NCBI GenBank assembly: GCA_016188575.1
Contig: JACPHN010000094.1
Coordinates: 1 to 25,611 of the forward strand
Reading direction: 5' to 3'
Length of the DNA stretch: 25,611 nt
Origin: Candidatus Schekmanbacteria bacterium
GTDB taxonomy: Bacteria; CSSED10-310; JACPHN01
Part shown: in pieces, positions 15,240 through 22,754 of the stretch
Layout of the letters: each line of letters starts with the position of its first letter
Numbering within the stretch: the first letter of the stretch is position 1
The notes under the pieces: generated by a model
Told to the model about the DNA's origin: nothing
What the model saw: only the letters and a program-made list of their open reading frames with translations
The model's database searches: none
Position numbers and translations under genes: made by a program

Positions 15240-16700
15240 ATGAGCGAGGATCGAAAAAGCGCCTTACCAGAACACCTGGCGCCCCTGTTTGGCGCTGGGG
15301 GGCTCGCGGACAAGGCGATCTCATCTGTGGAGAGCGTCGTCGGGGGGCAGGTCGAAAAGATCAGCGGCTCGCGGCTTGGACGCGCTGCCCGGCTGTCGAG
15401 CCTGGCTGTGCGTAGCGGGACCAAGATTCTGGTCGATCGCGCCCGGCAGGCGTTGACCGGCGCCGAAGGCGAGGGGAGCGTTTCGGTCGAGGTCGCCGCG
15501 CAGATGCTCTCGACGTTTTCCGAGCTGCGCGGGGTGGCGATGAAGCTCGGGCAAATGCTGAGCTACATCGACGACGCGCTTCCTGAGGAAACGCGAAAGA
15601 TCCTGGTCATTCTTCAGCGCGACGCCCCACCGATGCCGTGGTTCAGAGTGCGCAACCAGCTCGTGGAGGCTTTCGGTGCCAGCCCCGAGGAAGTCTTCCG
15701 CGCGATCGACAAGAAACCCATGGCGGCGGCGAGCATCGGGCAGGTGCACCGCGCCGAGCTTCCCGATGGCACGCCGGTCGCCGTGAAGATTCAGTACCCG
15801 GGCATCGACGAGGCGATGAAAGCAGACCTCAAGAATGCGCGACTGGTGAGTCTGATGAAGCAGATGCTCTTTTTTCGCACCGACATCAAATCGATCTTCG
15901 GTGAGCTGGAGGAGCGCTTCATGGATGAGTGCGACTACGAAAAGGAAGCTACCTATCAGGAAGAGTACCATCGCCGCTTCGCCGGTCACCCCTGGATCGT
16001 CGTGCCGGCGGTCCACCGCACGTTTTCGACGCGGCGCGTCCTGACGACGACGCTCTATGAGGGGCAGACCTTTTACGAATGGCTGGCAACCAATCCCTCG
16101 GAGGCCGATCGGGCGCGGAACACGCGGCTGTTTTATCGCTTCTACCTCGGCTCGCTGTACCTGGACGGCCTCTTCAACTGTGACCCCCATCCCGGAAACT
16201 ATCTTTTCCTGCGCGACGGCAAGGTCGTCTTTCTCGACTATGGTTGTTCCCGCCGCTTTTCGGCGGAGCGGCTGGAGCACTGGATCGCGCTGTGCATTGC
16301 CACCTTTAGCGATGACGCGGCGCGGCTGGACGAGCTGGCCTATCGCATGGGCTTCATCCCCGAGGGGCTCGAGTACGATCGCGAGGCCTTTCGTTCGCTC
16401 ATGAGATACATCTACTCCCCCTACCTCGAGGACGCTCCCTATGAATTCAGCGCGCACCGCGCGCAAAACACCTTTCGCCGAATATTCCTCGACAACCCGA
16501 ATCTGTTTCGCATGAACATGCCTGCGGACGCCGTTTTTCTGAACCGCATCAGCTTTGGTCTGGTGTCTCTGCTCAGCGCCATCGGCGCGACCATGAACTG
16601 CCGGCGCCACGTGGAGAGCTACTTTCGCGGTATCGACCCGGACTGGCCGGACGATCCGCGTCGCGGCCTGACGCCGGTCGCGTCGCGCTCAGGGGCATAG
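15240..16700 (+). CDS. ABC1/UbiB family atypical kinase (AarF-like)
   Basis: A 486-residue protein-kinase-like member of the ABC1/UbiB/COQ8 family, linked to quinone and lipid metabolism, probably with ATPase activity. It shows the family KxGQ motif as KLGQ (102-105), the Ala-rich loop AAAS (162-165), Lys183 in VAVKIQYPG, ECDYEKEA (230-237), DPHPGN (315-320) and a DYG form of DFG (333-335). ATG 15240 is chosen because GGAG lies 6 bases upstream; an earlier in-frame start at 15102 adds residues unlike the family. No hydrophobic C-terminal anchor like that of E. coli UbiB is evident. No other ubiquinone gene is nearby. The gene precedes ferritin but is separated from it by a promoter. Confidence 0.9.
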   Translation: MSEDRKSALPEHLAPLFGAGGLADKAISSVESVVGGQVEKISGSRLGRAARLSSLAVRSGTKILVDRARQALTGAEGEGSVSVEVAAQMLSTFSELRGVAMKLGQMLSYIDDALPEETRKILVILQRDAPPMPWFRVRNQLVEAFGASPEEVFRAIDKKPMAAASIGQVHRAELPDGTPVAVKIQYPGIDEAMKADLKNARLVSLMKQMLFFRTDIKSIFGELEERFMDECDYEKEATYQEEYHRRFAGHPWIVVPAVHRTFSTRRVLTTTLYEGQTFYEWLATNPSEADRARNTRLFYRFYLGSLYLDGLFNCDPHPGNYLFLRDGKVVFLDYGCSRRFSAERLEHWIALCIATFSDDAARLDELAYRMGFIPEGLEYDREAFRSLMRYIYSPYLEDAPYEFSAHRAQNTFRRIFLDNPNLFRMNMPADAVFLNRISFGLVSLLSAIGATMNCRRHVESYFRGIDPDWPDDPRRGLTPVASRSGA

Positions 16701-16822
16701 ACGCGGCCGCCGGTGGCCACTTGGCACATGGCCCGGCGGTGACACGGAATCGTGGGCGGCGGCGAAATGTGGTTTACACCATGGGGGCAACTGCGACACT
16801 TGTAAAGGAGCATCACCCGAGA

Positions 16823-16838
16823 TTCGGCCGACGCCGAA
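16823..16838. repeat. Inverted repeat upstream of the ferritin promoter
   Basis: TTCGGC (16823-16828), a 4-base spacer and GCCGAA (16833-16838) lie 6 bases upstream of the -35 element of the ferritin promoter. The position fits an activator or repressor site. It could instead be a short hairpin ending the UbiB-like transcript, though no T-tract follows. It does not resemble a Fur box. Confidence 0.35.
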
Positions 16839-16844
16839 CCGTGA

Positions 16845-16873
16845 TTGAAGCTTCCCCGGGCTGGAGGTATACT
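16845..16873 (+). promoter_or_regulatory. Sigma70-type promoter of the ferritin gene
   Basis: TTGAAG (16845-16850) and TATACT (16868-16873) are separated by exactly 17 bases; the -10 matches 5 of 6. The start site would be near 16880, giving a leader of about 52 bases before ATG 16932. This makes an in-frame start at 16845, which would lie within the -35, implausible. Confidence 0.6.
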
Positions 16874-16931
16874 CGACGATGTGAGCGCAACTGCGCCAGG
16901 ACTTGCGTCAAGCAAACCGGGAGTACAGATC

Positions 16932-17420
16932 ATGTTGAATGATCACGTCTACGATGGCCTGAACAAGCAGGTCAATGCGGAGATTTTTTCTGCGTACTTC
17001 TACCTTTCCATGGCGACGTATTTCGACTCGATGAACTTGAACGGCTTCGCTCACTGGATGCGAGTCCAGTCACGAGAGGAGCTGAGCCATGCAATGAAGC
17101 TCTCCAGGTATGTTCACGATCGCGGCCGGCAGGTCTTGCTGGGGAGCATCGAAGCGCCGCAATCGCGATGGCAATCGCCGCTCGCGGTTTTCGAGGATGC
17201 GTACAAGCACGAGCAGTCCATAAGCGTCCAGTATGACCGCTTGGTCGAGCTGTCCAACGAGCACCGGGATCACGCCACCGGGGTGTTTCTCCAGTGGTTC
17301 TTGACCGAGCAGGTCGAGGAGGAAGCGTCTGTAGACAACATGGCGCGCAAGCTGCGGCTCATCGGTGAGTCGATCAGCGGCCTCTTCATGCTCGACCGCG
17401 AACTGGCCGGGCGCCAGTAA
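16932..17420 (+). CDS. ftnA: Non-haem bacterial ferritin (FtnA type)
   Basis: A 162-residue iron-storage protein that forms a 24-subunit cage, oxidises Fe(II) and stores ferric mineral. It keeps the complete ferroxidase centre seen in E. coli FtnA at identical numbering: Glu17, Tyr24, Glu50, His53, Glu94, Glu126, Gln127 and Glu130. It has no haem-ligand pattern of bacterioferritin. The start ATG 16932 has GGGAG 8 bases upstream and a promoter at 16845-16873. It is monocistronic, followed by a convergent small membrane-protein gene. I see no clear Fur box. Confidence 0.94.
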   Translation: MLNDHVYDGLNKQVNAEIFSAYFYLSMATYFDSMNLNGFAHWMRVQSREELSHAMKLSRYVHDRGRQVLLGSIEAPQSRWQSPLAVFEDAYKHEQSISVQYDRLVELSNEHRDHATGVFLQWFLTEQVEEEASVDNMARKLRLIGESISGLFMLDRELAGRQ

Positions 17421-17464
17421 GCCGCGGCGCACGAGGCGCTGCCAGGCGATGCCGGAGCAGCGAA

Positions 17465-17764
17465 TCAGTTTGCGTCCGGCGCGGCGGGAGCAGGGCGGGG
17501 CGAGCCCGTGAGGGGAGTCGCCCCGCCGCTATTGGAATACCCGCTGACGCCGCCCATGTGCATGCCGCCTCCAGCGCTCAGATGGGCGGCGATGCCGGCG
17601 ATCAGCGCGGCGATGATCAGGATCCAGACCACGGCGGTCAGCGACAGCTTGGGGGCCCCCGCTTCCTGGTCCGCCGGCCTTCCTCGTGTCAGCTTGCGCA
17701 CGATCAATGCAGCCGTATCCTCATCTGTCGGCTCGCTCGCCCCGAACAAGAACCATTTTGCCAC
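17465..17764 (-). CDS. Small single-span membrane protein, 99 aa
   Basis: I recognise no family. An N-terminal cytoplasmic part (1-40, MAKWFLFGASEPTDEDTAA...) is followed by one hydrophobic helix (about 42-63, LTAVVWILIIAALIAGIAA). The periplasmic tail is rich in Gly, Ser, Met and His (SAGGGMHMGGVSGYSNSGG) and ends Pro/Ala-rich. The MHM cluster could bind a metal, which is inference prompted by the neighbouring ferritin. The start is GTG 17764 with AGGAGG (17776-17771) 6 bases upstream, a strong site. It converges with ferritin and diverges from the 208-residue gene. Confidence 0.72.
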   Translation of the reverse strand: MAKWFLFGASEPTDEDTAALIVRKLTRGRPADQEAGAPKLSLTAVVWILIIAALIAGIAAHLSAGGGMHMGGVSGYSNSGGATPLTGSPRPAPAAPDAN

Positions 17765-17876
17765 CCTGACCCTCCTTTCCTTCGTCGCCTCGATTGTAGT
17801 GCTGCAATTGACGTGCCGCTACTCCCTCCAGCGGCGGGTCGAGGAATGCGCAACCGCGCGTTGAATACGGTTCGCG

Positions 17877-17906
17877 TTGCGGGCGTAGTATCACCAGCGC
17901 TATACA
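17877..17906 (+). promoter_or_regulatory. Candidate promoter of the 208-residue gene
   Basis: TTGCGG (17877-17882) and TATACA (17901-17906) are 18 bases apart; matches are 3 and 4 of 6. The start site would be near 17913, about 30 bases before the ATG at 17943. Confidence 0.35.
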
Positions 17907-17942
17907 GCACAAGACCCAGCCTGTGATTCGGAGGAACGTACG

Positions 17943-18569
17943 ATGTCGGCACCGATCAACGAAACAGACCGCCCTCACCCAAGCTACTTCCCGGCGACCG
18001 ACGCGACCGGCGATGCGGCCGCCCCCGAAGAGGCCCGCGCCCAGGAAGCAGAGACTGCCGAAGCGCAATACGACGACCAGCAAGAGGACAAGAAGGATGA
18101 CGTTGCCGACGATGGCCAGCGCGACGCGGAGAAACGCTACGCGCAGCGCGAGACGGCCAAATCGTCGGCCCGAGCTGCGCGGAGCGGTGGGGCGGTGAGC
18201 ATCGGCGGGGCACCGGCCAGCAAGCGGCCAGCGGGGAATGCCCCAGCGCCGGCGCCTGCGGCGGCTCAAGGCCCGGCGCCGGCAAGGCGAAGTCCAGCGC
18301 CAACCAGGCCCGCGCCACCCTCCGCCCCGCTCGAAAAGGCCGCCGAGCTCGCAAGCAAGGCAAGTGGATTTCGACAGCGAGCCTATCAGGATATCTACAA
18401 CTACCTTCGGGAAAACGGCGTCCCGGATCACAAGGCGAAACAGCAGGCCGCAATGATGGCATTGCAGGCCGAGCAGCAGTTCCAAAACCAGCTCATTCAG
18501 CTCATGACAACGTTGCTGAAGAACCAGCACGAAACGATGAAGGCGATCATCCGCAACCTTCGAGTCTAG
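17943..18569 (+). CDS. Hypothetical protein with acidic, Ala/Pro-rich and helical regions
   Basis: A 208-residue protein of unknown family. Residues 25-62 are acidic (many Glu, Asp and Gln), 63-90 basic, 90-130 Ala/Pro-rich and probably disordered. Residues 131-208 are a helical domain (FRQRAYQDIYNYLRENGV, then QQAAMMALQAEQQFQNQL and a C-terminal amphipathic helix). The C-terminal part could mediate oligomerisation. There is no signal peptide or membrane segment. ATG 17943 has GGAGG about 8 bases upstream. The Gln- and Met-rich helices and the low-complexity middle resemble scaffold or chaperone-tail proteins, but no function is assigned. Confidence 0.75.
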   Translation: MSAPINETDRPHPSYFPATDATGDAAAPEEARAQEAETAEAQYDDQQEDKKDDVADDGQRDAEKRYAQRETAKSSARAARSGGAVSIGGAPASKRPAGNAPAPAPAAAQGPAPARRSPAPTRPAPPSAPLEKAAELASKASGFRQRAYQDIYNYLRENGVPDHKAKQQAAMMALQAEQQFQNQLIQLMTTLLKNQHETMKAIIRNLRV

Positions 18570-18585
18570 CGGACCGCAAGCTGAC

Positions 18586-18873
18586 TTGGCACGCGACCTT
18601 CTCGCGTCCGGCGAGCTGTCGGGCGAGGTTGCGTCTCGGGCAATGCACGTTCTGGGGTGGGCGCTGTGCAGCCTCGGCAACTGGGATGAGGCGCTGGATG
18701 CTGCTGAGCGGCAACTCCGGATGCCGCTCGACCCGACGCGCGAGCTCATGATTGTTCGGTTCGGGCTTATGCAGGCCACCGCCCTCTTCCAACTGGGGCG
18801 GCTCGGGGAGGCCATGCGGCGCCCTCGGGGCGGGCACCCGGGTGCGGTGGCGGCCGCGGCGCCGCACTGCTAG
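18586..18873 (+). pseudogene. TPR-like fragment, probable remnant
   Basis: A 95-codon frame whose first 70 residues read like one to two tetratricopeptide repeats: ASRAMHVLGWALCSLGNWDE and the following ALDAAERQL, then LMQATALFQLGRLGEAM. After this the sequence degenerates (RPRGGHPGAVAAAAPHC). The only start is TTG without a ribosome binding site, and the frame stays open upstream through the end of the 208-residue gene. It most likely derives from a larger TPR protein, such as the C-terminal half of a kinase-TPR protein like the one at 2617-6022. It ends against the convergent alcohol dehydrogenase gene. Confidence 0.4.
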
Positions 18874-19907
18874 GTCTCCGCTGCGCCGTGCATGTCGACA
18901 ACGGCGGCGCCGTCGATCCCTCCGGCGCGCAGATCGGCGAGCGCTTCGTTGACGCGACCCAGCGGGTACACAGTGACCGCCGTGCGCACCGGTATCGTCG
19001 GGGCGAGGGTGAGAAACTCGCTACCGTCACGTCGCGTCAAGTTCGCGACCGACTGGATGCAACGCTCGCCCCACAGCAGGCTGTAAGGGAAGGATGGGAT
19101 GTCGCTCATGTGAATGCCGGCGCAGATTACGCGGCCTCCCTTGCGCACCGCCGCCAGCGCCGCGGGGACGAGATTGCCCACGGGAGCAAAGATGATCGCG
19201 GCGTCCAGCGGCACGGGCGGGTGGTCCAGGGACGAGCCGACCCAAACCGCTCCGAGCTCTCTGGCAAATGCCGCACCCCGTTCATCGCCACTGCGCACGA
19301 AACCAAACACCTCACGCCGCTCCCAGATCGCAACTTGACACACGATGTGCGCTGCGGCGCCGAAGCCGTACAGGCCGATGCGCGGCGCGGCTTCGCGATT
19401 GCCCGTCATGCGCAGCGCGCGATATCCGATCAACCCCGCGCACAAGAGCGGCGCCGCCTGCAGCGGCGGGTAACCGGGCGGGATGGGAAAGCAGTACTCC
19501 CGCTCCGCGACCGCATACTCCGCAAGCCCGCCATCGCGGTCATACCCGGTGAAGCGCGCCCCGTCACAGAGATTCTCGTTGCCGCGTGCGCAGTGATCGC
19601 AGCGTCCACAGGTGTGCGCCAGCCACGGTACGCCGACGACGGTGCCGGTGGCCAGCTCATCGCTGCCTGGTCCCGCGGACTCGGCGACGCGGCCGACGAT
19701 CTGGTGTCCCAGGACCAGCGGGAGTGCCGCGTTCGGGAGCTCTCCGTCGACAATATGTAGGTCCGTGCGACATAGCCCGCATGCCAGCACCTCGAGCAAC
19801 ACCTGCCCCGGAGCAGGCGACGGAATGGGTTTCGCGGCCAGCGCGAGCCGCTCCCCCGGTCGAGCCAGGATCGCGGCCGTCATCGTCGCGCGACGTTGCG
19901 AGCTCAT
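18870..19907 (-). CDS. Zinc-dependent alcohol dehydrogenase family protein
   Basis: A 345-residue medium-chain dehydrogenase oxidising an alcohol or reducing an aldehyde with NAD(P). Catalytic zinc ligands are Cys43 in LACGLCRTDLH, His68 in LGHQ (the usual Glu is Gln) and Cys156 in LLCAG. The structural zinc site has Cys100, 103, 106 and 114. The Rossmann loop is GFGAAAH (181-187), a form common in AdhA-like single-domain ADHs. ATG 19907 is chosen because AGGAGG lies upstream (spacing about 11), over the alternative ATG 19883, which has none. It is the last gene of the six-gene operon, 22 bases after the thioredoxin gene. The substrate is unknown. Confidence 0.9.
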   Translation of the reverse strand: MSSQRRATMTAAILARPGERLALAAKPIPSPAPGQVLLEVLACGLCRTDLHIVDGELPNAALPLVLGHQIVGRVAESAGPGSDELATGTVVGVPWLAHTCGRCDHCARGNENLCDGARFTGYDRDGGLAEYAVAEREYCFPIPPGYPPLQAAPLLCAGLIGYRALRMTGNREAAPRIGLYGFGAAAHIVCQVAIWERREVFGFVRSGDERGAAFARELGAVWVGSSLDHPPVPLDAAIIFAPVGNLVPAALAAVRKGGRVICAGIHMSDIPSFPYSLLWGERCIQSVANLTRRDGSEFLTLAPTIPVRTAVTVYPLGRVNEALADLRAGGIDGAAVVDMHGAAET

Positions 19908-19929
19908 GGTGCTCTTGCCTCCTCGGCCG

Positions 19930-20856
19930 CTACTCGGCAAATACGCGTGCCAGCATCTGCCGCAGCGCCTCCATGCCATGGATGCGACCACCGCCCATGA
20001 AGTTTCCCTGCGGATCGACCAGGAACATGGTCGGCACCGCCTGCAGGTTGTAGCTGGCGGCGATATGCTCCTGTCCGTCGCGGGCGAGAAGTTGCGGCCA
20101 CGGCATGGCGTTGGCTTGCACGAATCGCCGCAGCGATTGCTCGTCCCGGTCACGGCTGATCCCGAGGATGCGGAAGCCGCGCTGCTGGTAGCGACGGAAG
20201 ATCACCTTGAGATCGGGGATTTCCGCCCGACAATAGCCGCACCAGGTCGCCCAGAAGTGCAGGAGCACGACACTTCCGCGATAGTCGCGCAGCCCCATCC
20301 GCTGGCCGTCGATCGTCACCCCCGTGAGCTCCGGCGCCGGCGCGCCGCTATTCCCCAGCGAACGCAACCCGCTTGCCAGGCGGACCGGTCGGCTGGAGAG
20401 GTCGGTCCCGCCGCCCGCGCTGCGCCGCCGGGAAACGCGGAACCGCGGTGTGCCGCTTTCCGCGTTGCCGGTCAGGCGCTTGATCGAAACATCCTCGAAG
20501 TCGACCGTGTCGCCGACGGCAAGCGCTTCCGTCGCCTCGGCGCGGCCGTCACCGCTCCAATCCAGCGCAATCGCGGCCAGCTCGCTCAGGTGGCCGAGTA
20601 CCGGCACGTGCATCTCGCCGCCGTGCACCCACAGCGGCAGCATTCCCTCGCGCCAGGAAGTGCCCGAATCGCCTTCGACCGGAGCCATTGCAACGGAAAC
20701 CGTGTACGAACCCGCGATCTGCAGTTGGCTCAGCAGCGCAGGCGCCGTCGGGTCTGCAGGTGACGCCGCCACCGTCGTCGCCGGCACTGTAGCGCAGAAC
20801 AGCGCCGCCACCGCCCTCGCGGTGCGACAAAGGCCACGGCGAGCTGGCGAGCGCAT
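19930..20856 (-). CDS. Exported TlpA-like thioredoxin-fold protein with an N-terminal extra domain
   Basis: A 308-residue periplasmic thiol-disulfide protein. A signal peptide covers about residues 1-31. Residues 36-165 form an extra beta-rich domain containing DWSGDGRAEATE (99-110), which fits an EF-hand-type calcium loop at positions 1, 3, 5, 6, 7, 9 and 12. Residues 172-308 are a TlpA/ResA-type thioredoxin domain with WCGYC (Cys206, Cys209) and the cis-proline in VPT (Pro275). Cytochrome c maturation or periplasmic disulfide reduction is the usual role of such domains. ATG 20856 lies 4 bases after the stop of the upstream membrane gene, with GGGAG nearby, so translation is coupled. Confidence 0.87.
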   Translation of the reverse strand: MRSPARRGLCRTARAVAALFCATVPATTVAASPADPTAPALLSQLQIAGSYTVSVAMAPVEGDSGTSWREGMLPLWVHGGEMHVPVLGHLSELAAIALDWSGDGRAEATEALAVGDTVDFEDVSIKRLTGNAESGTPRFRVSRRRSAGGGTDLSSRPVRLASGLRSLGNSGAPAPELTGVTIDGQRMGLRDYRGSVVLLHFWATWCGYCRAEIPDLKVIFRRYQQRGFRILGISRDRDEQSLRRFVQANAMPWPQLLARDGQEHIAASYNLQAVPTMFLVDPQGNFMGGGRIHGMEALRQMLARVFAE

Positions 20857-20860
20857 CCCC

Positions 20861-21964
20861 TCATTCTCCCGGCGACGCCGCGAGCCGCGTGCCCCGCCGT
20901 TCGGCCGCCAGCGCGGCCGCCAGCGTGTTCGCAGCAAACAGCGCGATCGCCACGGCGTTGAGCACCGCGAACCAGCGCCCTGCAGCGCGATAATCCCCGA
21001 GGTCACTGGCCAGTCGCCCGAGGACGCTCACGTGCAACAGCACCAGGTGGCCATAAAAGCGCCGCCGATACGGGATCGCGCGCCCCGTCAGCGACGGAAA
21101 GATGATCGGTGCGTGCCCGAAAATCATCGCGATTACGAAGCCCAGGAAAATGCCGTGTAGGGCCGCGTCGTAGATCGGTCCGGCGACCATGCGTAGCGGC
21201 GCCACCGCGAAGACGACCCCCGAAAATCCGAGCCACCCATACCCCGACAGCAGGCACGCGGCGATGAAGCGCGGCCGGCCTCCTTGTTTGAGTGTAAACC
21301 GGGCAATGTCGTAACGCACCAGCCACGCGGCCATGCCGAGCGCGCCGATGCCGAAAACGCGATGTCCCACGGAGGGAGCGGTGAGCGCCGCCACCGCGCC
21401 GCCTCCGAGGAGCGCTGCACCCGCCCAAAATACCAGGTAGTGGAGCGGCAGCAGGTGCTGAAAACGCGCGAGCTGAAGGCGCTCGGCGCCGATCGTCAGC
21501 ACCAGGAAGGTGACCCAGAGCGGCACAACTTGGTGCACCGCCCACCCCAGCGCCCACAACCCCGTGCCGGCGGCCCACGCTACCGCACCGGCGAGGGCAA
21601 GCACATTGAACGGTTGTGGCTGCAGCCGCAGGATCGCTGCGCAGAGTCCACTAAAAGCGACCGCGCCGGCGGTGAACAGAAGCCACGCCACGGGCGAGTT
21701 TCTCAGGATGAGTGCGACGGCCCCAAGGCCACAAAAAGCAGGGGCGCAAAAAGCCCACCGGCTGCCGATCGCCGCCGCCCGCTCCAGCGAGATCAACGTC
21801 CCGAGGAAGCCACAGACCATCAGCGGGCCGTGTATTGCCGTCAATTGGGGCGGCAGCAGCTCGGCGCCGAAACCGAAGCGCCGCAAGCCGCCGGCAATCG
21901 CCACCACCAAGCTACCTGCCGCCAACGCCAGGAATGGCGCGCTCGAAACCTTCGCAGTGGGCAT
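20861..21964 (-). CDS. Polytopic membrane protein, NnrS-like
   Basis: A 367-residue protein with about 11-12 hydrophobic segments. Conserved-looking stretches are IHGPLMVCGFLGTLISLERA (about 42-61) and, near the C-terminus, DAALHGIFLGFVIAMIFGHA followed by PIIFPSLTGRAIPYRRRFYG. Membrane histidines in these motifs resemble the NnrS family, a haem/copper protein associated with nitric-oxide tolerance, but the match is by eye and tentative. ATG 21964 is preferred over TTG 21970 because AGGGG is 6 bases upstream. It is followed 4 bases on by the thioredoxin gene, which supports a shared role in redox or metal chemistry at the membrane. Confidence 0.82.
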   Translation of the reverse strand: MPTAKVSSAPFLALAAGSLVVAIAGGLRRFGFGAELLPPQLTAIHGPLMVCGFLGTLISLERAAAIGSRWAFCAPAFCGLGAVALILRNSPVAWLLFTAGAVAFSGLCAAILRLQPQPFNVLALAGAVAWAAGTGLWALGWAVHQVVPLWVTFLVLTIGAERLQLARFQHLLPLHYLVFWAGAALLGGGAVAALTAPSVGHRVFGIGALGMAAWLVRYDIARFTLKQGGRPRFIAACLLSGYGWLGFSGVVFAVAPLRMVAGPIYDAALHGIFLGFVIAMIFGHAPIIFPSLTGRAIPYRRRFYGHLVLLHVSVLGRLASDLGDYRAAGRWFAVLNAVAIALFAANTLAAALAAERRGTRLAASPGE

Positions 21965-21976
21965 GGTCAACCCCTG

Positions 21977-22744
21977 CTATACGGTGTTGGGAATATCGAT
22001 GAACGTCGTGCGCACCGCAAACCGCTGTTCGATCCGCTCCTTGAGAGCCAGAGGTCCCAGGCGCTCGGTGCGGTAGTGACCCGCCGCAAGCATGTGCAGG
22101 CCAAGCTCCCGCGCCAGCGAAAACGTCCCCTCGCCAGGCTCACCGGTCAGGTAGAGGTCCGCTCCCGCTTCGGCGGCCTGTTCCAGGAGGCCGGCTGCAC
22201 TTCCCGTCACGATCGCAACCCGCGAGACGGGGCGCGTGCCGCCGAGAAAAAGGGCGCTCGGGCCCGGGACCTCAAGCAGCGCGTCGACGTTCGCCGCGAA
22301 CGTCTGCGGCGCGCACGAGTCAGCCAGGCGGCCGAGCACGCCGATGTAGCGACCATGGTAGCTGCCGAACGGAACCCGGTCCTGTAGGTCCAGAAGATCG
22401 GCGAACCGCGCGTTGTTCCCGAGCGTCTCGTGGCAGTCCAGGCAAAGGTGGTAGCACAGGAGGCTGATATCGTGACCCAACAATGCCTTGACGCGCCCCT
22501 TCGCCGCTCCTCTGAGCACGCGTGGGTCGCGATCCCAGAACATCCCATGGTGCACGACGAGCATTCCGGCGCCAAAGGCGGCGGCAGCCCTGATGACCTC
22601 CTCGCAAACGCTTACGGCGAAGGCAACGGCGTCCACTGAGTCCCGACCCTCAACTTGCAGGCCTTGCGGACAGGCGTCGGCGATAGACTCGGGCTGCAGA
22701 GTATCGGCGAGGTGCCTGACGATGTCGTCTCGGGAGGCGCTCAT
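21977..22744 (-). CDS. Nif3-like dinuclear metal centre protein (YbgI family)
   Basis: A 255-residue cytosolic protein of the Nif3/DUF34 family, which forms a toroidal hexamer with a two-metal site. Ligand motifs are present: VVHHG with His65 and His66, Asp103 in the HLCLD stretch, and the C-terminal AGHYRTE pair (His and Glu four residues apart). It lacks the PII-like insert of some long members. Proposed roles include GTP cyclohydrolase-like or metal-insertion functions; none is established for this branch. The start ATG 22744 follows the HhH gene stop by 10 bases. It belongs to the six-gene operon. Confidence 0.88.
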   Translation of the reverse strand: MSASRDDIVRHLADTLQPESIADACPQGLQVEGRDSVDAVAFAVSVCEEVIRAAAAFGAGMLVVHHGMFWDRDPRVLRGAAKGRVKALLGHDISLLCYHLCLDCHETLGNNARFADLLDLQDRVPFGSYHGRYIGVLGRLADSCAPQTFAANVDALLEVPGPSALFLGGTRPVSRVAIVTGSAAGLLEQAAEAGADLYLTGEPGEGTFSLARELGLHMLAAGHYRTERLGPLALKERIEQRFAVRTTFIDIPNTV

Positions 22745-22754
22745 AGGATTCGCT

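Noticed and set aside
15321-16610. A 429-codon open frame antisense to the UbiB-like gene
   Set aside because: The plus strand carries all UbiB motifs; the antisense frame has none of its own.
16773-16806. TTTACA (16773-16778) and TGTAAA (16801-16806) inverted pair upstream of ferritin
   Set aside because: A 22-base spacer and 6-base arms are expected by chance; no link to a known operator.
21284-22387. A 367-codon plus-strand frame across the Nif3-like and NnrS-like genes
   Set aside because: Low-complexity Arg/Gln-rich translation with no start signal; minus-strand genes are well supported.
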